This document shows positions 41,235 through 49,890 of a DNA stretch of 59,337 bases, in pieces. Each line of letters starts with the position of its first letter. Within the stretch, counting starts at the first letter, position 1. Location: contig NZ_JARVKW010000040.1 in the NCBI RefSeq assembly GCF_029813775.1, positions 1-59,337 of the forward strand, read 5' to 3'. Origin of the DNA: Streptomyces sp. DH24. GTDB taxonomy: Bacteria > Actinomycetota > Actinomycetes > Streptomycetales > Streptomycetaceae. The notes below the pieces were generated by a model. The model saw only the letters and a list, made by a program, of their open reading frames with translations. It had not been told where the DNA came from and made no database searches. Made by a program: the position numbers and the translations under genes.

Positions 41235-43181
41235 CTACGGGACGACGCGGCCGCCGGGGCGGTCGTCCTGTGCGCACCGCTGGAGCGCCGTGCGCAGGGC
41301 CAGCGGTGTCGCTGCCGCCCACGCCTGGGGGGAGCACGCGTGGGCGTAGGGGACGGGCCCGGCGGTCGCGGAGCGGTCGTATCCGGCGATGACCTCGGGC
41401 AGCCGGTGGCCGTGCCGGGCCGCCGCCGCGACCAGGCCCTCGGCGACGGTGCGGACCGCGTCGGCGAGCCCGTAGCGCGCCAGACCCAGTGCGATGACGG
41501 CGTTGTCGTGCGGCCATGCGCTGCCGCGGTGGTACGACAGCGGGTGATAGGACCGCTGGCCGGCGGCCAGGGTGCGGATCGCCCACCCGGAGAAGAAGTC
41601 CGGCTCCAGCAGACGGCGGCCGACCCGGTGGCCGCGTTCCGTGTCGAGGATCCCGGACCACAGCAGGTGTCCCGCGTCCGAGGCGAGGGCGTCGACCCGA
41701 CGGCCGTCGCCGTCCAGGGCGAGGGCCGGGAAGTCGGCGTCCGGCATCCAGAAATCCGCCACGAACCGGCTGCGCAGCCGGTCGGCGGCCTCGCTCAGGC
41801 GACGCGCGTACGGCTCGTCGCGCCAGATGTCCCGGGCGAGGGCGGCCGTGCGCACCAGGGCGTCGTAGGCGTAGCCCTGGGCCTCCGACACGGCGATGGG
41901 TCCCGGGGCCTGGGTGCCGTCGGTGAAGCAGACGGCGCCGGCGGAGTCCTTCCAGTTCTGGTTGATCAGGCCGCCCGGATCGGGCGTGTAGACGAGGTAA
42001 CCGTGCTTGTCCAGACCGCCGTCGGTGAACATCCAGTCCACCGCCCGCCGGGCGTGCTGCTCCAGGCGCCGGGCCGGGGAGGAGTCGCCGGTCGTCTCGT
42101 GGTGGGCGTGGAGAAGGACCAGGAAGAGGGGCGTGGCGTCGACGGCTCCGTAGTAGCGCCCGTAGGGGACCTGGCGGAAGTGGGCGAGTTCGCCGTGGCG
42201 GGTCTCGTGGACGATGCGTCCGGGCTGCTCGCCGCTGAAGGAGTCGTGGCGCCGGCCCTGGGTCGCGGCGAGGGCGCTCAGCGTGGCGGCGGCCGTGTCC
42301 GGGCGGTACGGCAGCAGGAAGTACGACGTCAGCAGGGAGTCCCGGCCGAACAGGGTGAGGAACCAGGGGATGCCGGCGGCGGGCACGTACACCTCCTCGC
42401 CGTCGACACCGGGGACCGGGATCGTCAGCAGGTCGACGTCGGCCAGGCCCCGTTCGCAGCTGCGGGCGAGGTCGTCCGTCGCGGTCACCGTCCCCCGGTG
42501 CGGGCGCGGCACGGAAGGCCGGCGGGCGGGGAGCCCGTGCGGGTGGGCGCGGACGGTCAGGTGGAGGTCGGCCTGCTCGTGGGCGTCGAGTTCGAGGTGC
42601 CAGCTGAGGGTGCGTGCGGTGGGCCGCGGAGCGGACGGCGCGTCGGCGACGACGTCCGGGGCGGGTCGGCAGGTGAGGGTGGTGCGCGCGTGCCACTCGG
42701 CGCGCCGGTAGTCGAAGTCGGCGCCGCCGCCGGTGGCCCGGGTCTCGTAACGGCTGTCGGGCTTGGCGTAGTCCCGGCCGTCGGAGCGCAGTTCGAACAG
42801 GTCGGCGAAGTCGGCGTCCACGGTGAGGTCGATGCGCGCGGTCACCGGGCCGGGGCGGTTGCTGACCAGGCGCAGATGCTCGGTCAACGTGCCCGCGCCG
42901 ACGGCCTGTTCGCGGAACACCGTGTAGGCGGGTGGGTCGTCCCGGGTGCCCGCCGGGGTCAGGACACTGGTGGCCGTGTGGTCGGTCTCCGCCGTGGCGG
43001 GCACCAGGGGGACCGGGCCCGCACCGTCCACGGTGAGCTGCCAGAGGCTGAGATGGCGGGCGTCGCGCAGGAACAGCCCGTCGGGTGCGGTGCCGCGCAG
43101 CCCGGTGATGCCGCCGCCGGGGTCGAGGCGGACGAAGGTGGCGTCGCGCACCAGTTGGACGCGGGTGTCGGCCGCGGTCAT
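41235..43181 (-). CDS. Debranching-type glycoside hydrolase (GDE N-terminal and six-hairpin domains)
   Basis: Cytoplasmic protein of 648 residues. The N-terminal beta domain of the glycogen-debranching N-terminal type covers about 1-230 (FVRLDPGGGITGLRGTAPDG, LFLRDARHLSLWQL) and an (alpha/alpha)6 barrel of the amylo-alpha-1,6-glucosidase/GH63-like clan covers about 265-640, with PWFLTLFGRDSLLTSYF, YYGAVDATPLFLVLL and SYHRGSAWPHDNAVIA. Candidate catalytic acids are Asp in FGRDS and the acid near the PHDN loop. Its ATG overlaps the upstream stop by 4 bases (ATGA). Many such proteins are not glycogen debranchers, and the locus points to another glycoside. Confidence 0.85.
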   Translation of the reverse strand: MTAADTRVQLVRDATFVRLDPGGGITGLRGTAPDGLFLRDARHLSLWQLTVDGAGPVPLVPATAETDHTATSVLTPAGTRDDPPAYTVFREQAVGAGTLTEHLRLVSNRPGPVTARIDLTVDADFADLFELRSDGRDYAKPDSRYETRATGGGADFDYRRAEWHARTTLTCRPAPDVVADAPSAPRPTARTLSWHLELDAHEQADLHLTVRAHPHGLPARRPSVPRPHRGTVTATDDLARSCERGLADVDLLTIPVPGVDGEEVYVPAAGIPWFLTLFGRDSLLTSYFLLPYRPDTAAATLSALAATQGRRHDSFSGEQPGRIVHETRHGELAHFRQVPYGRYYGAVDATPLFLVLLHAHHETTGDSSPARRLEQHARRAVDWMFTDGGLDKHGYLVYTPDPGGLINQNWKDSAGAVCFTDGTQAPGPIAVSEAQGYAYDALVRTAALARDIWRDEPYARRLSEAADRLRSRFVADFWMPDADFPALALDGDGRRVDALASDAGHLLWSGILDTERGHRVGRRLLEPDFFSGWAIRTLAAGQRSYHPLSYHRGSAWPHDNAVIALGLARYGLADAVRTVAEGLVAAAARHGHRLPEVIAGYDRSATAGPVPYAHACSPQAWAAATPLALRTALQRCAQDDRPGGRVVP

Positions 43182-44542
43182 GAGGCGGGCTCCTCGGGGT
43201 CGGCGCACAGCAGGTCGAGGGCGAGGGCGGCGGTCCACGAGAAGCGGCGGGTGCCGCGGCCCTCTCCGGTGACCGGGTCGACGTACTCGGCGAAGTCCGA
43301 CTGTGCCGCCTGCGTGAGGAAACCCCGACGGAGGTGTTCGGCGTCCTCCGTCAGACCGTGAGCGCGCAGTCCGCGGTGGATCAGCCAGGCCGTGTTGAAC
43401 CAGGCCGGGCCGCGCCAGTAGCGCTGGGCGTCGAAGGCCGGGCCGGTCAGGTCGTAGCTGGGGACCAGCCGGGTGGCCGGGGCCCGGAAGCGCGGCCCGC
43501 TCAGCGTGCCGTGCAGCGCGCGGACCACTCCGGGCGGCAGACCGGGCACGGCGAGCGGGACGAGCCCGGTCACGCCGCGCTCCTGGACGAGGGTGTCGGT
43601 GTGCAGGTCGCGCACCCGGAACAGGCCCGCCGACTCGTCCCACAGCCGGGCCACCAGGCGCCGGGTGAGAGCCTCGGCGCGCGTCGTGAACGGCGCGTGG
43701 GGCAGGCCCAGTTCGCGGGCCATGGCGGCGAGGGCCAGTTCGCTGACGATCAGCAGCGCGTTGAAGCAGGGGTCCTCCACCGCGAAGCCGTGCCGCACCA
43801 CGCGGTCGTCGTAGCCCGCCTCCCGGTAGTCGGCGGCCAGCCGGACGTAGCGGCCGTAGTCCAGGTCGGTGGGCCGGTCGGCGGGGTGGCCGTGGTCGAG
43901 GTCGGCGCGCCGGAAGGCGCTGGGCGGCGCGGGCTCGACCCGCCGCAGCGCCCGGTCCCAGCAGGGGCTGTTGTCCATGCCCGGCTCCCACGGGTGGACG
44001 ACCGCCGCGAGGCCCCCGCCGCCCAGGTCGCGGCGGTTGAGGAGGAAGTCGTGCCAGGCGGTGAGCCGGGGCTGGACACGGGCGAGGAACCCCCGGCGCC
44101 GCGACTCCGCCGGGTCGGCCCGGTGCACGAGCCAGGCCGCCAGGGCGTGCACCGGAGGCTGCACGATGCCGGACGTCTCGGGAGCCGAGGGCGCGCCCGC
44201 CTCCCGGCCGGCCCCGGACGACTGCCAGAAGTCCGGGCTCGGGAAGTACGCGCCGTGCGGCACCTCCGGGTTGAACACAATGTGCGGAATACGCCCGTCC
44301 GCCCACTGCCCGGCCAGCAGGGACTCCAGTTCCCGCTGCGCCCGGCGCGCCGAGAGGTGGCGCAGCCCGACGGCGACGAACGCGGAGTCCCAGCTCCACT
44401 GGTGCGGGTAGAGGGTGCGGGAGGGAACGGTGGAGGCGCCGGTCCAGTTGTCGAGGAGGACCCGCGCCGCACCGCGCCGCAGTGTCAGGTCTGCGGCGGC
44501 GGTGGGCGCGGGCCGGACCGGGCGGTCGACGAGTGACTTCAC
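43178..44542 (-). CDS. MGH1/GH63-like glycoside hydrolase
   Basis: Protein of 454 residues without signal peptide. (Alpha/alpha)6-barrel landmarks are YPHQWSWDSAFVAVGLRHLS (general acid Asp region), PWEPGMDNSPCWD, DPCFNALLIVSELALAAMA and YWRGPAWFNTAWLIHRGLRA. These are shared with mannosylglycerate/glucosylglycerate hydrolases and related GH63 enzymes. It starts at GTG 44542, overlapping the TIM-barrel stop by 4 bases, and its own stop overlaps the debranching-type ATG, so all three are translated together. Pairing of two barrel hydrolases suggests stepwise removal of sugars from one substrate. Confidence 0.85.
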   Translation of the reverse strand: MKSLVDRPVRPAPTAAADLTLRRGAARVLLDNWTGASTVPSRTLYPHQWSWDSAFVAVGLRHLSARRAQRELESLLAGQWADGRIPHIVFNPEVPHGAYFPSPDFWQSSGAGREAGAPSAPETSGIVQPPVHALAAWLVHRADPAESRRRGFLARVQPRLTAWHDFLLNRRDLGGGGLAAVVHPWEPGMDNSPCWDRALRRVEPAPPSAFRRADLDHGHPADRPTDLDYGRYVRLAADYREAGYDDRVVRHGFAVEDPCFNALLIVSELALAAMARELGLPHAPFTTRAEALTRRLVARLWDESAGLFRVRDLHTDTLVQERGVTGLVPLAVPGLPPGVVRALHGTLSGPRFRAPATRLVPSYDLTGPAFDAQRYWRGPAWFNTAWLIHRGLRAHGLTEDAEHLRRGFLTQAAQSDFAEYVDPVTGEGRGTRRFSWTAALALDLLCADPEEPAS

Positions 44543-45339
44543 GCGCCGGACCTCTTGAGGAAGCCGGGGACGGACCGGACGGCCTCGACGGGATCGCCGG
44601 TCAGACGGCACTCCAGGGCCAGGTGGCCGTCGTAGCCGATGGTGTGCAGGGCGCCGAGCCAGGCGGGCCAGTCGAGGTGTCCGGCGCCGGGCTGGAAGCG
44701 GTTGGAGTCGGAGACCTGCGCGTGGCCGATGAGGTCGGCGTGGGCGAGGATCGCCGCCGCGGGATCGGTCTCCTCGATGTTCATGTGGTAGCTGTCGATG
44801 CCGATCCGCACCGAGTCCAGGCCGGTGGCACGGATCAGATCGGCCGCCTGGCCGAGCCGGTTCACCATGTGGTCCTCGTACCGGTTGAGCGGTTCCAGGA
44901 AGAGCGTGACGCCCTCCTTGCGGGCGTGCTCGCCGAGTTCGGTGAGCCCGGCCAGGAGGATGTCGCGGTCCTCCGCCTCGCCGCGCGGCGGCTCGAAGGG
45001 CGGCAGGCGGCGGGAGAACATGCCGTACGAGGCCGGGGTCTGCGCGCCCACGCCGCCGATCTCGGCGATCACCGTGAGCTGCGACTTCAGCTGCGCGACG
45101 GCGTCGCGGCGCAGGTCCTCGTCGAAGGCGCCGAGGAAGTGCAGCATGTCCACGCACACGGTCGGCATGACGACGCCGTCCCTGCGGGCCTGCCTGAGTT
45201 CGCCGAGGCGGGAGGCGAAGTGCAGGTCGCCCTTGCCGCGCAGCTCGATGGCGTCGTAGCCGGCCCGCTGGGCGAAGTCCCACTTGGCCTGGAGGCTGTC
45301 CCCGGGCAGGAGTTGTTCCTGAACGGCGGTCTTGAGCAT
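44539..45339 (-). CDS. TIM-barrel sugar (phosphate) isomerase/epimerase
   Basis: Protein of 266 residues of the AP-endonuclease-2 fold. Metal-ligand positions can be read: Glu in VTLFLEPLNRYEDH, Asp in RIGIDSYHMNIEE, His in LIGHAQVSDSNR and Glu in HLALECRLTG. Relatives include ketose 3-epimerases, inosose dehydratase/isomerase and 3-keto-glycoside-processing enzymes. It lies between an MDR dehydrogenase (20 bases upstream) and a hydrolase (4-bp overlap). A role in handling an oxidised sugar or cyclitol is inferred from these neighbours. Confidence 0.87.
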   Translation of the reverse strand: MLKTAVQEQLLPGDSLQAKWDFAQRAGYDAIELRGKGDLHFASRLGELRQARRDGVVMPTVCVDMLHFLGAFDEDLRRDAVAQLKSQLTVIAEIGGVGAQTPASYGMFSRRLPPFEPPRGEAEDRDILLAGLTELGEHARKEGVTLFLEPLNRYEDHMVNRLGQAADLIRATGLDSVRIGIDSYHMNIEETDPAAAILAHADLIGHAQVSDSNRFQPGAGHLDWPAWLGALHTIGYDGHLALECRLTGDPVEAVRSVPGFLKRSGA

Positions 45340-45359
45340 GAGGGGGCCTTTCGGGACTC

Positions 45360-46406
45360 TCAGAATTCCAGCACGACCTGCAGCGCCTCGGCGGGGCGCT
45401 CGTCCAGCAGCACATAGGCGTCGCCGGCGTCGGCGGCCGGGATCACATGGCTCACCAGGGAGGTGACGTCCACCTGCTGCTCGGCGACCAGCCGCAGGAA
45501 GGTCCGCTGGAGGCGTTCGACGGTCCAGCGGTCCGACACCTGCGGGGGGACGCCGCCGATCTGGGAACAGACGAGCTGGACGCGGTTGTGGTGGAACTCG
45601 TCGCCCAGACGCAGGCCCGCCCCGTCGCCCTGGTAGAAGCCGGAGGCCACCACACGGCCACCGACGGCGACCGAGCGCAGCGCCTCGTGCAGGGCCGGGT
45701 AGGCGCCGCTGATCTCGATGGCGAGGTCGGCGCCGAGCCCGCCGGTCGCCTCGCGGACGCGTTCGGCGACGGCGTCGGTACGGGCGTTGAGGGTCAGGTG
45801 GGCGCCGTAGCGCTTGGCGGTCTCCAGGCGGCCGTCCAGGGCGTCGACCGCCGTGACGCGGGCGCCGTTCAGCTGGGCGAGGCGGGTGGTGAGCAGACCG
45901 ATGACGCCCTGGCCGAAGACGGCGACGTCCTCGCCGAGGTGGATGTCGCCGGCCAGGACGGCGTTGTAGGCGATGGCGCCGACCCGGGCGAAGGCCCCGG
46001 CCAGCGGATCAAGCCCGGCGGGAAGGGTGTGGCCGATCATGCGCTCGGCCGGGACCACGCCCTCGCTGCGGTGGCCCCAGATGCCCCACACCAGATCGCC
46101 GGGGGCGGGCAGTCCCGGGGTCCCGGCCAGCTCGGGGGAGACCTCGACGACCTCGCCGACCTCCGAGTAGCCCCAGCCGGCCACGGGGTACGCGATGCCG
46201 GCCGCGCCGTCCCGGAACAGCCGGGCCTCCGCATCCCAGGTCCGCGTCAGGTACGGGTTCGTCCCCCGGTAGGCGGTGAGCTCGGTGCCGGCCGAGATGC
46301 CCGAGTAGCGGGTGCGCACTCTGAGATGGCCGGGCGGCAGTTCGGCTCTGGGGTGCTGGGCGACCTCCACCTGGCGTGGGCCGGTGAACTGTACGACGCG
46401 TTCCAC
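45360..46406 (-). CDS. MDR-superfamily dehydrogenase lacking zinc ligands
   Basis: Protein of 348 residues with the medium-chain dehydrogenase layout: GroES-like N-domain, and NAD(P)-binding GQGVIGLLTTRLAQLNGARV. The catalytic zinc Cys (GICGTD in zinc enzymes) is replaced by SGISAGTEL, the G-H-E motif by GWGYSEVGE, and the four structural-zinc cysteines are absent, so it is a zinc-independent member. It starts at GTG 46406 behind GGAG with good spacing. First gene of the leftward arm of a sugar divergon; probably oxidises or reduces a sugar carbonyl. Annotation as a zinc-type alcohol dehydrogenase would be misleading. Confidence 0.82.
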   Translation of the reverse strand: MERVVQFTGPRQVEVAQHPRAELPPGHLRVRTRYSGISAGTELTAYRGTNPYLTRTWDAEARLFRDGAAGIAYPVAGWGYSEVGEVVEVSPELAGTPGLPAPGDLVWGIWGHRSEGVVPAERMIGHTLPAGLDPLAGAFARVGAIAYNAVLAGDIHLGEDVAVFGQGVIGLLTTRLAQLNGARVTAVDALDGRLETAKRYGAHLTLNARTDAVAERVREATGGLGADLAIEISGAYPALHEALRSVAVGGRVVASGFYQGDGAGLRLGDEFHHNRVQLVCSQIGGVPPQVSDRWTVERLQRTFLRLVAEQQVDVTSLVSHVIPAADAGDAYVLLDERPAEALQVVLEF

Positions 46407-46436
46407 GGATGGCTCCGGAAAGGTGTGCGGGTGCGG

Positions 46437-46479
46437 TTGCGTCGACAATAACCACAACTTATGTCTTGTCAATACGCAA
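46437..46479. promoter_or_regulatory. Divergent promoter with an interrupted inverted element
   Basis: AT-rich strip in GC-rich surroundings. TTGCGT (46437) and ACAA (46445) are mirrored by TTGT (46466) and ACGCAA (46474), giving two nested arm pairs. On the minus strand TTGACA (46472-46467) is a consensus -35 for the dehydrogenase operon. Likely target of the ROK regulator encoded in the rightward arm. Confidence 0.5.
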
Positions 46480-46532
46480 AACTAATGCTGAGATGCGTGC
46501 CCAGTAGACGTAAGCCGGAACGAGGACACGCA

Positions 46533-47936
46533 ATGCACACCAAGAGCCGGCGGTCGAGGACGACCGCGGTGGGCATCACGGCCGCCCTGGCCGCAGGGCT
46601 GCTCACGGGCTGCGCCGGCAGCACCGGGCCCGGCACACCGGACCGCGAGATCACGGTCTGGTCCCAGGAGAACCTGCCCGACCGCGTCGCCGCGACGCAG
46701 AGGATCGTCGACGGGTTCGAGAAGAAGACCGGGATCAAGGTCAAGCTGGTCGGCGTCGACGAAGGCCAGATGCCCCAGCTGATCATGTCGGCCGCGGCCT
46801 CGGGCACGCTGCCCGACGTCATCGGCGCGGCTCCCCTGGGCCAGGTCTGGCAGATGTACAGCAGCGGGCTGCTCAACACCGACATCCCGAAGGAGATCAT
46901 CGCCGGACTAGGCCGCGGCACCTTCAACGCCAACGCCCTGGACCTGACGTCCGACGGCGCCACCAGTCTCGGCGTACCCTCCGACGCCTGGCTCCAGTTG
47001 CTGGTCTACCGCAAGGACCAGTTCGACGCGAAACACCTCGCGGCCCCCGACACCTATGCCAAGGCCCTGGCCGCCGCGAAGGCCCTCGACGCCAAGGGCA
47101 ACGACGGCATCTCGGCCGCCACCGACCCCGGCGACGTCTTCACCTCGCAGAGCTTCGAGAGCCTCGCTCTCGCCAACGGCTGCGAACTCGTCGACGAACG
47201 GCACGAGGTGGCCCTCGAATCCCCGCGCTGCCATACCGCGTTCCGCACCTACGACGCACTCGCCCGCACCTACGGCGCCCCGGGCACCCAGACCGTGGAC
47301 TCCACCCGCGCGACCTACTTCGCCGGCCGCTCCTCCATGATCATCTGGTCCTCGTTCCTGCTGGACGAACTCGCCGGCCTGCGCAAGGACGCCCTGCCCA
47401 GCTGCCCCCGGTGCCAGGACGACCCGCGGTACCTGTCGCGCAACAGCGGCATCGTGACCGCCATGAAGGGCCCGGACGCCACCGGGGCCGCCCAGTTCGG
47501 CGAGATCACCTCCTGGGTGACCACGAAAACCGCGGAGACCGAGGCGTCCCGCGAGTTCGTCGAGTACGTGATGGGCTCCGGCTACGAGGCCTGGTTCGGC
47601 ATGGCACCCGAGGGCAAGATCCCCGTCCGCGAGGGCACCGCCGCCGAGCCCGACCGCTACCTCGACGCCTGGCGCCACAGCGACATCGGCGTCGACACCA
47701 AGAAGCCCTTCGACCAGGTCTTCCCCGCGAGCCTGCTCAATCAGCTCGCCGACGGCGTCAGCAACATGGGTCGCTGGGGCATCACCCAGGGCGAAGGAGC
47801 ACTCGTCGGCGCCACCAACGGCGAACTGCCCGTGCCGAAGGCCATCGGCGCCATGACCGGCGGACAGCTCTCGCCCACCGAGGCGGCCCGCGAAGCCGCC
47901 GACGAAGTCGCCGCCCTCCAGAAGTCCCTGCAGTAG
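46533..47936 (+). CDS. ABC sugar-binding lipoprotein
   Basis: Solute-binding protein (family 1) of 467 residues. Lipobox LLTGC with Cys27 after a SRRSR basic start, then EITVWSQENLPDRVAATQRI, TGIKVKLVGVDEGQM and GTLPDVIGAAPLGQVWQMYS. A Cys pair in CPRC (about residue 290) is unusual for the family. It starts at ATG behind GAGGA. First gene of the rightward arm; delivers sugar to the two permeases that follow. The substrate is presumably an alpha- or beta-glycoside processed by the leftward hydrolases. Confidence 0.92.
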   Translation: MHTKSRRSRTTAVGITAALAAGLLTGCAGSTGPGTPDREITVWSQENLPDRVAATQRIVDGFEKKTGIKVKLVGVDEGQMPQLIMSAAASGTLPDVIGAAPLGQVWQMYSSGLLNTDIPKEIIAGLGRGTFNANALDLTSDGATSLGVPSDAWLQLLVYRKDQFDAKHLAAPDTYAKALAAAKALDAKGNDGISAATDPGDVFTSQSFESLALANGCELVDERHEVALESPRCHTAFRTYDALARTYGAPGTQTVDSTRATYFAGRSSMIIWSSFLLDELAGLRKDALPSCPRCQDDPRYLSRNSGIVTAMKGPDATGAAQFGEITSWVTTKTAETEASREFVEYVMGSGYEAWFGMAPEGKIPVREGTAAEPDRYLDAWRHSDIGVDTKKPFDQVFPASLLNQLADGVSNMGRWGITQGEGALVGATNGELPVPKAIGAMTGGQLSPTEAAREAADEVAALQKSLQ

Positions 47937-47967
47937 CCGTCCGCCTGCTCGTCACGAAGGTCTTCTC

Positions 47968-48987
47968 ATGACTACAGCACCAGCCGGCGCACCGCAGCGC
48001 CGGGACACCGACCCCCGGTCCGAGGACCGGCCCAGCACCGGGACCCGGCGCCCGATGACCGCCAGTCGGCGCGCCAACCGGGCGGGCCTCGCGTTCGTCT
48101 CGCCCACCTTCCTCGTGGTCCTCGTCGTGGTGGTCCTGCCCATCCTGTGGACCGTGCTGCTGGCGTTCCAGGACGCCAAGCTCGTCGACATCCAGGGCAT
48201 GGGCCTGTTCGGCAACTGGTCCCTGGACAACTTCGCCCAGGTCTTCGACTCGGCCGGCTTCTGGTCCAGCCTGAGCACCACCCTGATCTACACCGCGGGC
48301 TCCACCCTCGGCTCCGTCGCCCTGGGCCTGATCGCCGCGCTCGCCCTGCGGGGGCCCTTCCGGGGCCGCGGACTGCTGCGCGCCGCGATGCTGCTGCCCT
48401 ACGTCGCCCCCGTCGTCGCCGTGGCGTTCGTCTGGGAGGTCGCGCTCAGCCCGCAGTACGGCGTCGTCAACGACTGGGGCCGGCGCCTGTTCGGCTGGGA
48501 CGACCCCATCGCCTTCCTCTCCACCCGCGAGTACGAAGTCGGCCTGCTCGGCGTGCACTTCGACATCCCGCTGGCCCTGCTGACGGTGATCGTCTTCGAG
48601 ATCTGGCGCTACTTCCCCTTCGCTTTCCTGTTCATCCTCGCCCGGCTGCAGGCGGTCCCGGACGGCCTGGAGGAGGCCGCCATGGTGGACGGCGCCACCC
48701 CCACGCAGCGTTTCCGGCACATCCTGCTGCCCCAGCTGATGCCGGTCATGGCCCTGCTGTGCGTCCTGCGGTTCATCATGACCTTCAACAAGTTCGACGA
48801 CGTCTACCTGCTGACCGGCGGCGGCGCGGGCACCGACGTCGCGGCCGTCCGGGTCTACGACTTCCTCACCGCCCGCTACGACGTGGGAGCCGCGGCCGCC
48901 CAGGCGCTCGTCCTGGCCGTCTCGCTCATGATCCTGCTCGGCCTCTACTTCAAGTTCTTCGCCAACAAGGTCCAGGAGGAATCGTGA
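47968..48987 (+). CDS. ABC sugar permease, MalF type
   Basis: Permease of 339 residues. After a 30-residue Pro/Arg-rich cytoplasmic start there are six helices (GLAFVSPTFLVVLVVVVLPI at the first) and the EAA loop EAAMVDGATPTQRFRHILLPQLMP. It follows the binding-protein gene by 31 bases with GAAGG before the ATG, and its stop overlaps the next GTG by 4 bases. Confidence 0.92.
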   Translation: MTTAPAGAPQRRDTDPRSEDRPSTGTRRPMTASRRANRAGLAFVSPTFLVVLVVVVLPILWTVLLAFQDAKLVDIQGMGLFGNWSLDNFAQVFDSAGFWSSLSTTLIYTAGSTLGSVALGLIAALALRGPFRGRGLLRAAMLLPYVAPVVAVAFVWEVALSPQYGVVNDWGRRLFGWDDPIAFLSTREYEVGLLGVHFDIPLALLTVIVFEIWRYFPFAFLFILARLQAVPDGLEEAAMVDGATPTQRFRHILLPQLMPVMALLCVLRFIMTFNKFDDVYLLTGGGAGTDVAAVRVYDFLTARYDVGAAAAQALVLAVSLMILLGLYFKFFANKVQEES

Positions 48988-49871
48988 CGACCCGCAAGGC
49001 GGCCCTGACCCGGGCCCAGGTCGAGGACAGGATCTTCGGCGTGCTGCGCTGGATCGTCGTGACGTTCCTCGCAGTGATCACCCTGCTGCCCTTCTACTAC
49101 ATGCTGCTGTTGTCGCTGAAGCCCATCGACGCACTGCTGCTCGACCCGGGATCCCTGTGGATCTCGGCCAAGGACTTCACCCTCAGCACCTACCAGGACG
49201 TGCTGCGGTCCACCGACGACGGCGGTCAGGGCTTCACGAAGTTCCTGCTCAACTCCGCCCTCGTGTCCCTCGGCACGGTCGCCCTGACCCTGCTCGCCGC
49301 GGTGCCCGGCGCCTACGCCGTCAGCCGGCTGAAGTTCTTCGGCCACCGCCAGGTCAGCGCCCTGTTCCTGGCCGTCTACATGTTCCCGGCGACCCTGCTG
49401 GCCGTCCCGCTGTTCGTCATCTTCGCCAGGATGGGCCTGTCCTCCAGCCTGGTCGGACTCGCCATCGTCTACGTCGCCCAGACCGTGCCGGTGTCGATCT
49501 ACATGCTGCGGAACTACCTCGTCACCATCCCCCACTCCGTCGAGGAGGCGGCGGCCCTCGACGGCTGCTCCCGGCTGCAGACCGTCCGCAAGGTGATCCT
49601 GCCGCTCGCCATGCCCTCCCTCATGGCGACCGGGCTCTACGTGTTCATGATCGCCTGGAACGAGTTCCTGTTCGCCCTGCTGTTCCTGGCCGCGGACCCG
49701 GACAACTGGACCGTGTCCCTGGGCCTCGCCCAGCTGTCCAACGGCATCGAAGTGCCCAAGACCGTCCTGATGGCGGGCTCCGTGGTGCTGACGATTCCCG
49801 TGGTACTTCTGTTCTTCGCCGCCGAACGCCTCCTCACCGAGGGCCTGACCAGCGGCGCCGACAAGAGCTGA
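48984..49871 (+). CDS. ABC sugar permease, MalG type
   Basis: Permease of 295 residues with six helices and EAA loop EAAALDGCSRLQTVRKVILP. It starts at GTG 48984 behind AGGAGG, overlapping the previous stop (GTGA). As in the galactan operon no ATPase is encoded nearby, which fits use of a common ATPase such as MsiK. Confidence 0.92.
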   Translation: MTTRKAALTRAQVEDRIFGVLRWIVVTFLAVITLLPFYYMLLLSLKPIDALLLDPGSLWISAKDFTLSTYQDVLRSTDDGGQGFTKFLLNSALVSLGTVALTLLAAVPGAYAVSRLKFFGHRQVSALFLAVYMFPATLLAVPLFVIFARMGLSSSLVGLAIVYVAQTVPVSIYMLRNYLVTIPHSVEEAAALDGCSRLQTVRKVILPLAMPSLMATGLYVFMIAWNEFLFALLFLAADPDNWTVSLGLAQLSNGIEVPKTVLMAGSVVLTIPVVLLFFAAERLLTEGLTSGADKS

Positions 49872-49890
49872 CGCCATGGGAGAACCACCG

